A stretch of 37,607 bases of DNA from Candidatus Omnitrophota bacterium. GTDB taxonomy: Bacteria > Omnitrophota > Gorgyraeia > Duberdicusellales > 4484-171. Made by a program: the position numbers and the translations under genes. The stretch is from positions 1 through 37,607 of the forward strand of contig JAHKAJ010000025.1 of assembly GCA_018826075.1 (NCBI GenBank), given 5' to 3'. The number at the start of each line of letters is the position of its first letter. Positions within the stretch are counted from its first letter, which is position 1. The notes beneath the pieces were generated by a model. The model worked only from the letters and a program-made list of their open reading frames with translations, searched no databases and was not told the origin of the DNA. Positions 7,794-14,106 of the stretch are shown here, piece after piece.

Positions 7794-8153
7794 TTACTTG
7801 GATTTTTCTACAATTGCGCCGAAAATCTTAGTGAGCTCAGTAGCTTCTTGAATTAAGGCTTGTTTTTCTTCTATTTGGCTATCTTTAGTGTCTAATAATT
7901 CCAGCCAATATCTACTTTCCTTAGCCTCTTTCCTGGATATTTTTATTCTCAATACAAAATCTTTTCTACTTAAAGCTTCTTCAGCCTCGATGTAGTTAGC
8001 GCCTACCGAACCGGATGATCTAATAAGCTGCTTGCCATCCTCAATGTTAGATATAGACCTTGATAAATTCTTCACATATTCTCTTACTCTTTGAGCAAAT
8101 TTCTTGGTCCTTTCCCCTAAATTATATGGTTTTGGATTTTGAATTTTCTCCAT
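7794..8153 (-). CDS. Four-helix-bundle protein (23S rRNA-intervening-sequence protein family)
   Basis: A 119-residue helical protein of the family first found as ORFs inside 23S rRNA intervening sequences (TIGR02436-type). Family hallmarks are the N-terminal NPKPYNLGERTKKFAQRVR, the central GKQLIRSSGSVGANYIEAEEALSRKDF and the C-terminal ESRYWLELLDTKD. Members occur as free-standing genes in many uncultured lineages and have no known enzyme activity. Here the gene sits between a ketosynthase and the CrtI-like gene and is flanked on both sides by short AT-rich repeats. I therefore read it as a mobile passenger rather than part of the pathway. It is in the same orientation as its neighbours, so the operon may still be transcribed through it. 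Confidence 0.9.
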   Translation of the reverse strand: MEKIQNPKPYNLGERTKKFAQRVREYVKNLSRSISNIEDGKQLIRSSGSVGANYIEAEEALSRKDFVLRIKISRKEAKESRYWLELLDTKDSQIEEKQALIQEATELTKIFGAIVEKSK

Positions 8154-8196
8154 TTTGAGTTTATTTAGAATTTAGGGTTTCGAGTTTAGGATTTAG
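8154..8196. repeat. Telomere-like AT-rich repeat flanking the four-helix-bundle gene (right)
   Basis: Plus-strand TTTAGGGTTTCGAGTTTAGG plus ATTTAG carries the motifs of the left flank on the opposite strand. It supplies the stop codon of the ketosynthase ending at 8193, so the insertion probably reshaped the extreme C-terminus of that enzyme. Confidence 0.7.
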
Positions 8197-9479
8197 CATA
8201 TCTTTTTAAAAATAGTTGCTCCGTTGTATCCGGCAAAGCCGCAAGCCATCTTAACAATGATTTTAATCTCACTCTTTTTAGATGTAGTTACCAAATCCAT
8301 GCCCAGCTTAGAGTCAATATCATTGACATTTAAAGTAGCCGGAATAAGGTTGTTTCCCAAAGCCATCATCAAAATGGCGGTTTCTAAAAGGCAACAACTT
8401 CCCAGATTATGCCCGACATAAGGCTTTAAAGCAGTAATTGGCGGCTTTATTCTACCGAAAACTTCATTGATCGCCTTAGCCTCATGGCTATCAGCGACAG
8501 TAGTGCCTACTCCATGAGGAACCAGCAAATCTATGGTTTCTTTTTGAGCCTTAGTTAAGGCTTCTGAAAGAGCTTTTTTATAGGAATCACCGTTTAGATC
8601 AGGAATAGTCACTTTCCAGCCTTCTAAGCTAAAGCCACCGCCTGAATATTCAGCATAAATATGAGCTTTTCGTTTTTTAGCACTTTCCAAACTCTCTAAA
8701 ACTATTCCGGCTCCTCCTTCGCCAAAAACAAAACCATTCCGGTCTTTGGAAAAAGGTTTGATCAAACCATCTTCAGCATACATGCCGATCCCCTTAAACC
8801 AAAGCAGTTTAAAAATAGAAGTCAGATCCACTCCGGCCGAGATCACTGCCTGGCATTTTCCGCTTTTGATAATATCAGCGGCTGCCTCTAAGGCATAAAG
8901 CCCGGAAGCACAGGCATTGTTGATGAATAAAGAATATCCGTGGAAACCAAAAGCTTTAGCCGCATGATAAAGAAACATGAAAGTCTGCAAATCGTAAGCT
9001 CTTTTTTGAAACTTACCAAAAAATCCTTTAAAATATTCTTCCTTGGAAATAGAAGAATTGTTTTTCAGTAAATCAAAAGACTCATCAATGACTTTCTGGT
9101 AAAAATCATCCAGGCCGGGATTTTCATGGGTTAAAACTAAGCCGACTTTATTTTTGGTATCTTTGGGATCAAAAGATAATCGGCTGTCATCCAAGGCCAG
9201 CTTGACTACCCCCAGAATATACTTCAGGTCCTTGCCGATTTCTTCATCTTTCCAGGTTTGGATATCATTTAAAACCGCTTTGTCAATACCTAGATCGCAA
9301 AGTTTGAAATCTTTAGCTTTATGCAGGTAGAATTTTTGAGAAGCTTTATCGCTGATAGAATATTCTTCTGACTTCAGGCCGGTTTTACCTTCGGTTACAG
9401 AACTCCAAACTTCATCCTTACCTATGCCTATTGATGCTATCGGACCGATTCCGGTGATTACTACTCTTTGACTATCCAT
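8193..9479 (-). CDS. Divergent beta-ketoacyl-ACP synthase (FabF-like), second KS of the locus
   Basis: 428 residues of thiolase fold related to FabF. The catalytic triad is kept but in unusual contexts: Cys190 in NNACASG (FabF usually TACA), His322 in PHGVGTT (usually AHGTGT) and His357 in VGHNLGS. It should therefore be able to carry out decarboxylative Claisen condensation on ACP-bound chains, perhaps with altered chain or starter preference. A long insertion around residues 120-160 departs from FabF. The ATG overlaps the upstream KS stop by one base (TAATG), so the two are translationally coupled. The last residues (GATIFKKIC) end inside the flanking repeat of the downstream four-helix gene. 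It could work as a homodimer or with another KS; the partner is not shown by sequence alone. Confidence 0.88.
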   Translation of the reverse strand: MDSQRVVITGIGPIASIGIGKDEVWSSVTEGKTGLKSEEYSISDKASQKFYLHKAKDFKLCDLGIDKAVLNDIQTWKDEEIGKDLKYILGVVKLALDDSRLSFDPKDTKNKVGLVLTHENPGLDDFYQKVIDESFDLLKNNSSISKEEYFKGFFGKFQKRAYDLQTFMFLYHAAKAFGFHGYSLFINNACASGLYALEAAADIIKSGKCQAVISAGVDLTSIFKLLWFKGIGMYAEDGLIKPFSKDRNGFVFGEGGAGIVLESLESAKKRKAHIYAEYSGGGFSLEGWKVTIPDLNGDSYKKALSEALTKAQKETIDLLVPHGVGTTVADSHEAKAINEVFGRIKPPITALKPYVGHNLGSCCLLETAILMMALGNNLIPATLNVNDIDSKLGMDLVTTSKKSEIKIIVKMACGFAGYNGATIFKKIC

Positions 9480-10693
9480 TATTTTATTTTTCCGAATACT
9501 ACGCAGGCGTTGTTGCCGCCAAAGGCAAAGCCGTTATTGAGGGCAACGTCAATTTTGGCCTTTCTGGCAACATTAGGAACGCAGTCAATATCACAATCCG
9601 GATCAGGCGTTTCATAGTTTATGGTCGGAGGCGCAATATCTTCCTTAACTGCCAGCGAGCAGGCTGCTGCTTCAATAGCTGAAGCTGCTCCCATGGCATG
9701 GCCAAGCATGGATTTTATTGAGCTGACCATCACTTTTTTGGAACGCTCTTTAAACACTTCCTTTATCCCGGTGCATTCAGCCTTATCATTAGGCCCGGTC
9801 CCGGTGCCGTGAGCTGAAATATAATCTACATCTTTATAGGTCAGGCCGGCTTCAGCTAAAGCCTTTTGCATGACTTTGGCGATACCTTTAGGATCAGGGG
9901 CTGTGGCATGATAAGCATCGCAAGATAAACCGTAGCCTAAGACTTCAGCATAAATATCTGCCCCGCGCTTTATGGCTGATTTATAAGACTCTAATAAGAT
10001 CATCCCCGAACCCTCACCCTGCATCATGCCTTTGCGGTTTTTATCAAACGGCCTGACCTTATCCGGGCTCATGGCATAGATCCGCTGAAAACCGGTAAAA
10101 GCAAAAATAGAAAAGGCATCAGCGCCTCCGGCTAAAACAAAGTTTAAATCGCCGTTACGAATAAGATCAAAACCGCAGCCAATAGCGTAATTTCCGGCGG
10201 CACAGGCAGTAGGAATAAGATAATTTACCCCGCGAGCCTTAAAGGCTATGCCGACGTTAGCTGAAATGTTGTTGACTGAAGCCTGAAAGATCTTGGTCCG
10301 GTCGACTTCTTTAAACCCGCCTTTAGCCCAGGAAGACAGGAGCTCTTCCAGCGGCCGCTCGCCGGTAGTGGTGCCGACGATAACTCCCATATCTTTCTGC
10401 ACAGTATTTTTATAAGGCAGTTTTGCATCTTCCAAAGCTAAGCTGGAAGCAGCAATGGCCAGTTGTGATGAGCGGCCGAGAAACTTTATTTTTCTTTTGG
10501 GAATAAACCGGGCTGGTTCAAAATCCCTGACTTCACCGCCTAAATGGCATTTATAAGCTAAAGTGTCAAGGGAGCTGACCGGGCTGATCCCGGATTCTCC
10601 GGCCAGAATCGCCTTCCAGAAATCCTCTCTTCCGGTCCCCACCGAGGAAACCACTCCGATTCCGGTCACTACTACTCGTCTGTCGTTATTCAT
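9479..10693 (-). CDS. Beta-ketoacyl-ACP synthase (FabF-type), complete active site
   Basis: A 404-residue ketosynthase with canonical motifs: Cys164 (IPTACAAG), His295 (SAHGTGTGPND), Lys/His332 region (SSIKSMLGHAMGAASA) and the C-terminal glycine-rich FAFGGNN loop. It extends acyl chains by two carbons from malonyl-ACP in the cytoplasm. In this locus it is the best candidate for the catalytic KS-alpha subunit partnering the residue-dead KS-like protein at 11533-12765, as in type II polyketide synthases. The leader has the SD AAGGTG twice and resembles the leader of the FabZ gene, with an 8-bp hairpin upstream (10732-10751). It may instead be a housekeeping FabF, but its company argues for a specialised pathway. 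Confidence 0.92.
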   Translation of the reverse strand: MNNDRRVVVTGIGVVSSVGTGREDFWKAILAGESGISPVSSLDTLAYKCHLGGEVRDFEPARFIPKRKIKFLGRSSQLAIAASSLALEDAKLPYKNTVQKDMGVIVGTTTGERPLEELLSSWAKGGFKEVDRTKIFQASVNNISANVGIAFKARGVNYLIPTACAAGNYAIGCGFDLIRNGDLNFVLAGGADAFSIFAFTGFQRIYAMSPDKVRPFDKNRKGMMQGEGSGMILLESYKSAIKRGADIYAEVLGYGLSCDAYHATAPDPKGIAKVMQKALAEAGLTYKDVDYISAHGTGTGPNDKAECTGIKEVFKERSKKVMVSSIKSMLGHAMGAASAIEAAACSLAVKEDIAPPTINYETPDPDCDIDCVPNVARKAKIDVALNNGFAFGGNNACVVFGKIK

Positions 10694-10731
10694 TGAGCAC
10701 CTTGAACACCTTAATTTCTTTATCTAGTGAA

Positions 10732-10751
10732 ATCCCGACTACTGTCGGGAT
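10732..10751. repeat. Short palindrome copy 1 (ATCCCGAC-TACT-GTCGGGAT)
   Basis: A perfect 8-bp stem with a TACT loop between the FabZ stop and the KS start. It belongs to a set of three near-identical hairpins within 550 bp (also 10773-10792 and 11264-11281). There is no U-tract, so it is not an obvious terminator. Confidence 0.85.
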
Positions 10752-10760
10752 AAATTAAAT

Positions 10761-11231
10761 TTATTTAGCGAAATCCCGATTACTATCGGGATCTACTTTT
10801 ATTGCAAAGATACTTCTGGCCTCGGCTACCATTCTGTCGCCGACTCTAGCCTTGGTATCGACTACTCCGCCGAAATTAGCCACTTTAAAGATCTCGGCTT
10901 CTAAAATCAGGGTCTCGCCGGGATGAGCCGGCGAACGGAATTTAGCATTAACGCTGCCGAAATAATAAGTGGGGTTTTGTTCGACTATCTTTGGCCGGGC
11001 AGTGACATAGACTAAAATCCCGGCTTGAGCCATGGCTTCAATAGTCAAAACTCCCGGCATCACCGGGTTGCCGGGAAAATGACCTTTGAAAAAATCAAGC
11101 TCAGGATCAAGATACTTCCTGGCCACTATCCGTTTACCCTCCTCCAGCTCGATCACCTCATCAACAAACAGAAAAGGCTCGCGCTGTGGAAGGATAGACT
11201 TTACTTTTTCTTTATCCCAAATTATTTTCAT
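10761..11231 (-). CDS. fabZ: 3-hydroxyacyl-ACP dehydratase (FabZ-type hotdog fold)
   Basis: A 156-residue hotdog-fold dehydratase that removes water from 3-hydroxyacyl-ACP to give the trans-2-enoyl chain. The helix motif GHFPGNPVMPGVLTIEAMAQ holds the catalytic His (about residue 51) and Glu (about 65); LPQREPFLFVDEV at the N-terminus is also typical. I chose the ATG at 11229-11231 because the SD AAGGTG lies 6 nt upstream; a GTG nine bases earlier overlaps that SD and is less likely. The C-terminus (DPDSNRDFAK) is encoded by a palindromic repeat copy (10773-10792), suggesting the original tail was replaced by the repeat. It lies between the ACP and KS genes. With no enoyl reductase in the locus, double bonds formed here may be retained. 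Confidence 0.93.
   Translation of the reverse strand: MKIIWDKEKVKSILPQREPFLFVDEVIELEEGKRIVARKYLDPELDFFKGHFPGNPVMPGVLTIEAMAQAGILVYVTARPKIVEQNPTYYFGSVNAKFRSPAHPGETLILEAEIFKVANFGGVVDTKARVGDRMVAEARSIFAIKVDPDSNRDFAK
10773..10792. repeat. Short palindrome copy 2 (ATCCCGAT-TACT-ATCGGGAT), inside the fabZ 3' end
   Basis: A perfect 8-bp stem and TACT loop, lying within the last codons of fabZ and 21 bases from copy 1. The shared sequence GCGAAA/GTGAAA on its left is common to all three copies. Confidence 0.85.
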
Positions 11232-11263
11232 CTTGAGCACCTTAATTTAGTCATTTAGCGAAA

Positions 11264-11281
11264 CTCCGATTACTATCGGAG
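11264..11281. repeat. Short palindrome copy 3 (CTCCGAT-TACT-ATCGGAG)
   Basis: A 7-bp stem with the same TACT loop, directly after the ACP stop codon and upstream of the fabZ start. The stretch between this hairpin and the fabZ ATG (AAATTAAGGTGCTCAAG on the minus strand) also resembles the leader of the KS gene at 10693. Confidence 0.85.
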
Positions 11282-11533
11282 CTAACCTTTGGCTTCTAAC
11301 AATTGCTTAGTCAAAGAAACCGCCTGATTGAGTGTGCGGATATCCCGGATCTTTTCCTCCGGGACAACCACCCGGAAAGCTTTTTCAATCGCTCCGGTGA
11401 TCTCGATAGCCTTAAGCGAATCTACCCCTAAATCATTGATAAAATCAGCGTCAGGGGTGATTTCGCCAGCATCGAGCTCGATCACCCTGGCAATTATCTC
11501 TTTGATCTGCTTATCTAAGTCTTGCGGTACCAC
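11282..11533 (-). CDS. acpP-like: Acyl carrier protein
   Basis: An 83-residue acidic helical protein. The DSL motif in LGVDSLKAIEI carries the Ser (residue 39) that receives 4'-phosphopantetheine. The start is GTG, overlapping the upstream TAG stop (TAGTG), with a strong SD GGAGGTG just upstream, so translation is coupled to the chain-length-factor gene. The position between the KS-like protein and FabZ marks it as a dedicated carrier for this locus rather than the housekeeping ACP, whose gene normally sits with fabD/fabG/fabF. It should hold the growing chain for the KS, FabG, FabZ and possibly the acyl-ACP reductase. Confidence 0.95.
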   Translation of the reverse strand: MVPQDLDKQIKEIIARVIELDAGEITPDADFINDLGVDSLKAIEITGAIEKAFRVVVPEEKIRDIRTLNQAVSLTKQLLEAKG

Positions 11534-12765
11534 TATTCACCTCCGTGGTTTTTGACGACAACTGTGGCGTTGTTGCCGCCAGGGCCAAAATTATTGATCA
11601 TGATGTTGTTTAGTTCCTGCTCTCTTGACTGATTAGGCACATAATCAAGGTCGCAGGAAGAATCTTTTTCCTGATAGTTTATGGTCGGAGGTATGAAATT
11701 TTTCTCAAAACACCCCAGGGCTGCGGCCAGCTGTAAAATACCTGAGGCGCTAAACGATTCACCAACCATTGACTTGATTGCCGTAACCGGAGTCTTATCG
11801 GCATAAATATTAAAAACTTCCCGGATAGCTTTTGTCTCCAAAATATCCTGTTGAACCACTGAGTTGGCCGCTGAAAACACACAGTCGATATCTTCTTGGT
11901 GTAGCCCTGAAGATTTCAGGGCTTTAACCATGGTTCTTTTTAAACCAGCTGCCTGAGGTTCATATTTAGCGGCCCGAAAAGCATCAAAAGAGTTTTCCAC
12001 CGCAGTTAACTCAGCATAAACTCTTGCTCCCCTGGCTTTGGCGTATTCGGCATCTTCAACCACTAAGACCACAGCGGCTTCAGAAAGGATAATCCCGTTT
12101 CGGCGTTTATCAAACGGACAGGAAATCTCTTCACCCTTTATCCCGGCTAAAAAACCGATCTTATAAAAACCAGTAAATCCGGCAAAGGTTAAACCTTCAA
12201 CTCCGGCCACTAAAACTGCTTTGGCCCGGCCAAGCTTAATAAAATTAACCGCGTATTTAAGAGCATCTAAACTTGCGGTATAGCCGGTAGAAATAGTAGT
12301 ATTAAACCCTTTGATCTTATGACGGATAGAGATCTGACTCGATGCGCTGTTAATGGTAGTGCCGGGGAAAATTCCGGCGGTGACAAACTGGGGGCCGTCT
12401 TCGACCATCTCCCGGCTAAGCTCAGCCACATTCCAAAGTGAAAGCGTGGTCCCGGTAACTACTCCGATACTGTCGGTGTTTCTTTCGGTGATCTGCAGTT
12501 CCGAATCCTCTAAAGCCAGTTTGGCTGCCGAGCAAACCAGTTTAGTTGCCCGGTCAACGTTCTGAAGGCCTTTTGGCCCTAAAAACTCTTCAGCCTTAAA
12601 ATCAGAAATCTCACCGGCCTTCTGGCTTTTAAACAAGCCGGGGTTAAAAATCGTGATCGGCTTAATACCGGACTTACCCTCTTTTAACGCCTGCCAGAAA
12701 TTATCTTTACCAATAGCGTTGGGCGCTAATACTCCTACTCCGGTGATTACTATTTTCTTATCCAT
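11533..12765 (-). CDS. KS-like chain-length factor (catalytically dead ketosynthase homologue)
   Basis: About 410 residues of FabF fold in which all three catalytic residues are replaced. The nucleophilic Cys position reads STGYTAS (Tyr), the first His motif reads SAANSVV instead of AHGTGT, and the second reads VGESFSAS (Glu) instead of GHxxGA. Such KS-beta or chain-length-factor subunits pair with an active KS-alpha in type II PKSs and aryl-polyene systems and set chain length. The expected partner is the intact KS at 9479-10693. I prefer the ATG at 12763-12765, two bases after the fabG stop, over a TTG at 12771 that overlaps that stop. The ACP follows with a one-base overlap. The replacements are seen directly; the role is inferred. 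Confidence 0.9.
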   Translation of the reverse strand: MDKKIVITGVGVLAPNAIGKDNFWQALKEGKSGIKPITIFNPGLFKSQKAGEISDFKAEEFLGPKGLQNVDRATKLVCSAAKLALEDSELQITERNTDSIGVVTGTTLSLWNVAELSREMVEDGPQFVTAGIFPGTTINSASSQISIRHKIKGFNTTISTGYTASLDALKYAVNFIKLGRAKAVLVAGVEGLTFAGFTGFYKIGFLAGIKGEEISCPFDKRRNGIILSEAAVVLVVEDAEYAKARGARVYAELTAVENSFDAFRAAKYEPQAAGLKRTMVKALKSSGLHQEDIDCVFSAANSVVQQDILETKAIREVFNIYADKTPVTAIKSMVGESFSASGILQLAAALGCFEKNFIPPTINYQEKDSSCDLDYVPNQSREQELNNIMINNFGPGGNNATVVVKNHGGE

Positions 12766-12767
12766 AA

Positions 12768-13505
12768 TCAAGTCATTCCGCCGTCGATCACCATCACCTG
12801 GGCAGTGATGTACTGCGACTTATCACTGGCCAAAAAAGCCACTACCCTGGCTACTTCCTCGGGCCGGCCAAAGCGGCCGAGGGGGATATGTTTTTTAGCT
12901 TCCTGTTTATATTTATCGTTTAACCCCGAAAGCATATCAGTCTCAATAAATCCCGGGGCAACCGCATTGACCCGGATGTTATACGAGCCGACTTCCCGGG
13001 CTAAAGCTTTGGTAAAGCCGATTATTCCGGCCTTAGCCGCTGAATAGTTGGTCTGGCGAGGCAAGCCGGTCATCCCGGCTACTGAACTGATATTGATGAT
13101 GTTGCCTGATTTCTGCTTGATAAAAGTAATGATCACTGCCCGGGTGAGATTAAACAAACCACCCAGGTTAGTATCGATAACGCTTTGCCAGTCAGCCTGC
13201 TCCATCAACCCCAGGGCCTTGTCGACGATGATCCCGGCATTGTTGACCACGATATCCAGCTGGCCGAAATATTCTTTAGTATCATTGACCCATTGATTGA
13301 CCGCCGCAAAATCTTTAATGTCCACCTGATAAGCTTTAGCTTTGACTCCCCGGGATTTCAGTTCACTTTCCAGTTCTTTAGCGGCAGCTTCGCTCTTTAG
13401 ATAATTAAAAGAAATATTCGCCCCGTCCTTAGCCAATTTTAAAGCTATGGCCCGGCCAATACCCCGGCTGGCTCCGCTGATAATCGCAGTCTTATTATTT
13501 AACAT
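12768..13505 (-). CDS. fabG: 3-oxoacyl-ACP reductase (FabG-type SDR)
   Basis: A 245-residue classical short-chain dehydrogenase that reduces 3-oxoacyl-ACP to the 3-hydroxyacyl form with NAD(P)H. Motifs: cofactor loop SGASRGIG, NNAGII, catalytic Ser (INISSVAG) with Tyr and Lys (NYSAAKAG), NAVAPGFIETDM, and the C-terminal VIDGGMT. The length and motifs are those of bona fide FabG. The ATG overlaps the end of the upstream response regulator by 11 bases, which ties the regulator to the biosynthetic operon. The next gene begins two bases after its stop. Confidence 0.95.
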   Translation of the reverse strand: MLNNKTAIISGASRGIGRAIALKLAKDGANISFNYLKSEAAAKELESELKSRGVKAKAYQVDIKDFAAVNQWVNDTKEYFGQLDIVVNNAGIIVDKALGLMEQADWQSVIDTNLGGLFNLTRAVIITFIKQKSGNIINISSVAGMTGLPRQTNYSAAKAGIIGFTKALAREVGSYNIRVNAVAPGFIETDMLSGLNDKYKQEAKKHIPLGRFGRPEEVARVVAFLASDKSQYITAQVMVIDGGMT

Positions 13506-13875
13506 CGAGGTTTCTTTTTACCGCTTCTAAAAAATCGCTGATATCAAAAGGCTTATAGATATAATCAGCCACTTTTAACTCCAGAGCCTGCTGGTATTTT
13601 TCCTCATCAGCATAGCCGGTGATCAAAACTTCCGGTACGGCCGGTTTTTGGCAGCCGGCTAAATATTTACGGATCTCTTTGATGGTCTCAATACCGTCTA
13701 AATCCGGCATCCGGATATCGCTAACGATCAGATCGAAATCCTCATTTCTGATCTTTTCCAAGGCTTCTCTTCCGGAGTTGGTGATAGCCACATTGTAGCC
13801 TTCTTTCTTTAAGAGGCGGCTTAGACTTTTGGTTATTAACTGCTCGTCTTCAATGATTAAAATACTTTTAGGCAT
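13495..13875 (-). CDS. Single-domain response regulator coupled to the FabG gene
   Basis: A 126-residue receiver domain: acidic pair in LIIEDEQL, phospho-Asp in LIVSDIRMPDLDG, Thr in VLITGYADE and Lys in YIYKPFD. No output domain follows. I chose the ATG at 13873-13875, which has the SD AAAGGGGG; an in-frame TTG or GTG-type start further upstream would add a few unconserved residues. It overlaps fabG by 11 bases and lies downstream of the 7TM kinase at 14107-16227, from which it is separated by a 230-nt structured spacer. It is presumably the phospho-acceptor of that kinase. How a DNA-binding-free receiver acts on the pathway is open. Confidence 0.92.
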   Translation of the reverse strand: MPKSILIIEDEQLITKSLSRLLKKEGYNVAITNSGREALEKIRNEDFDLIVSDIRMPDLDGIETIKEIRKYLAGCQKPAVPEVLITGYADEEKYQQALELKVADYIYKPFDISDFLEAVKRNLDVK

Positions 13876-13896
13876 CTTTCCCCCTTTAATGAGCAC

Positions 13897-14047
13897 ATTA
13901 TTTTTTCAAACCGAAGGTGTAGAAAAAATAATAGTGCGAATTAAACCCAGCTCTTTTGGCTTGTCATACCACTACTGTCACCCTTGCCAAAAGGGCTGGG
14001 TAAGTTCGGCCTAACATTTTTCCTGCTGATTACCTTGGAAAAATGTT
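13897..14047 (-). ncRNA. Candidate structured RNA: three consecutive stem-loops upstream of the response regulator
   Basis: Three large inverted repeats follow each other. In minus-strand order, stem 1 is AACATTTTTCC/GGAAAAATGTT (14013-14023 with 14037-14047; 11 bp, 13-nt loop). Stem 2 is CCCAGCCCTTTTGGC/GCCAAAAGAGCTGGG (13946-13960 with 13986-14000; 15 bp with one mismatch or G-U, 25-nt loop). Stem 3 is GAAAAAATAAT/ATTATTTTTTC reading across 13897-13907 and 13922-13932 (11 bp). The third stem ends 13-22 nt before the SD and ATG of the response regulator, so folding could govern its translation. A TATAAT at 14059-14064 could start the RNA just before stem 1. I recognise no known riboswitch family in it. 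Confidence 0.6.
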
Positions 14048-14058
14048 GACCTCACTTA

Positions 14059-14064
14059 ATTATA
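14059..14064 (-). promoter_or_regulatory. Possible internal promoter (-10 TATAAT) before the structured RNA
   Basis: A perfect TATAAT on the minus strand lies about 12 nt before the first stem-loop; no good -35 or TGN extension is seen. It would separate transcription of the response-regulator/fatty-acid genes from the upstream kinase operon. Confidence 0.4.
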
Positions 14065-14106
14065 CCTTAAAAATCTATATCTGATTAGCCTTTTTTCTTC
14101 GACTCT

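Noticed and set aside
10732..11281. CRISPR-like array
   Set aside because: The three short palindromes have irregular spacing, unequal contexts and no spacers of constant length.
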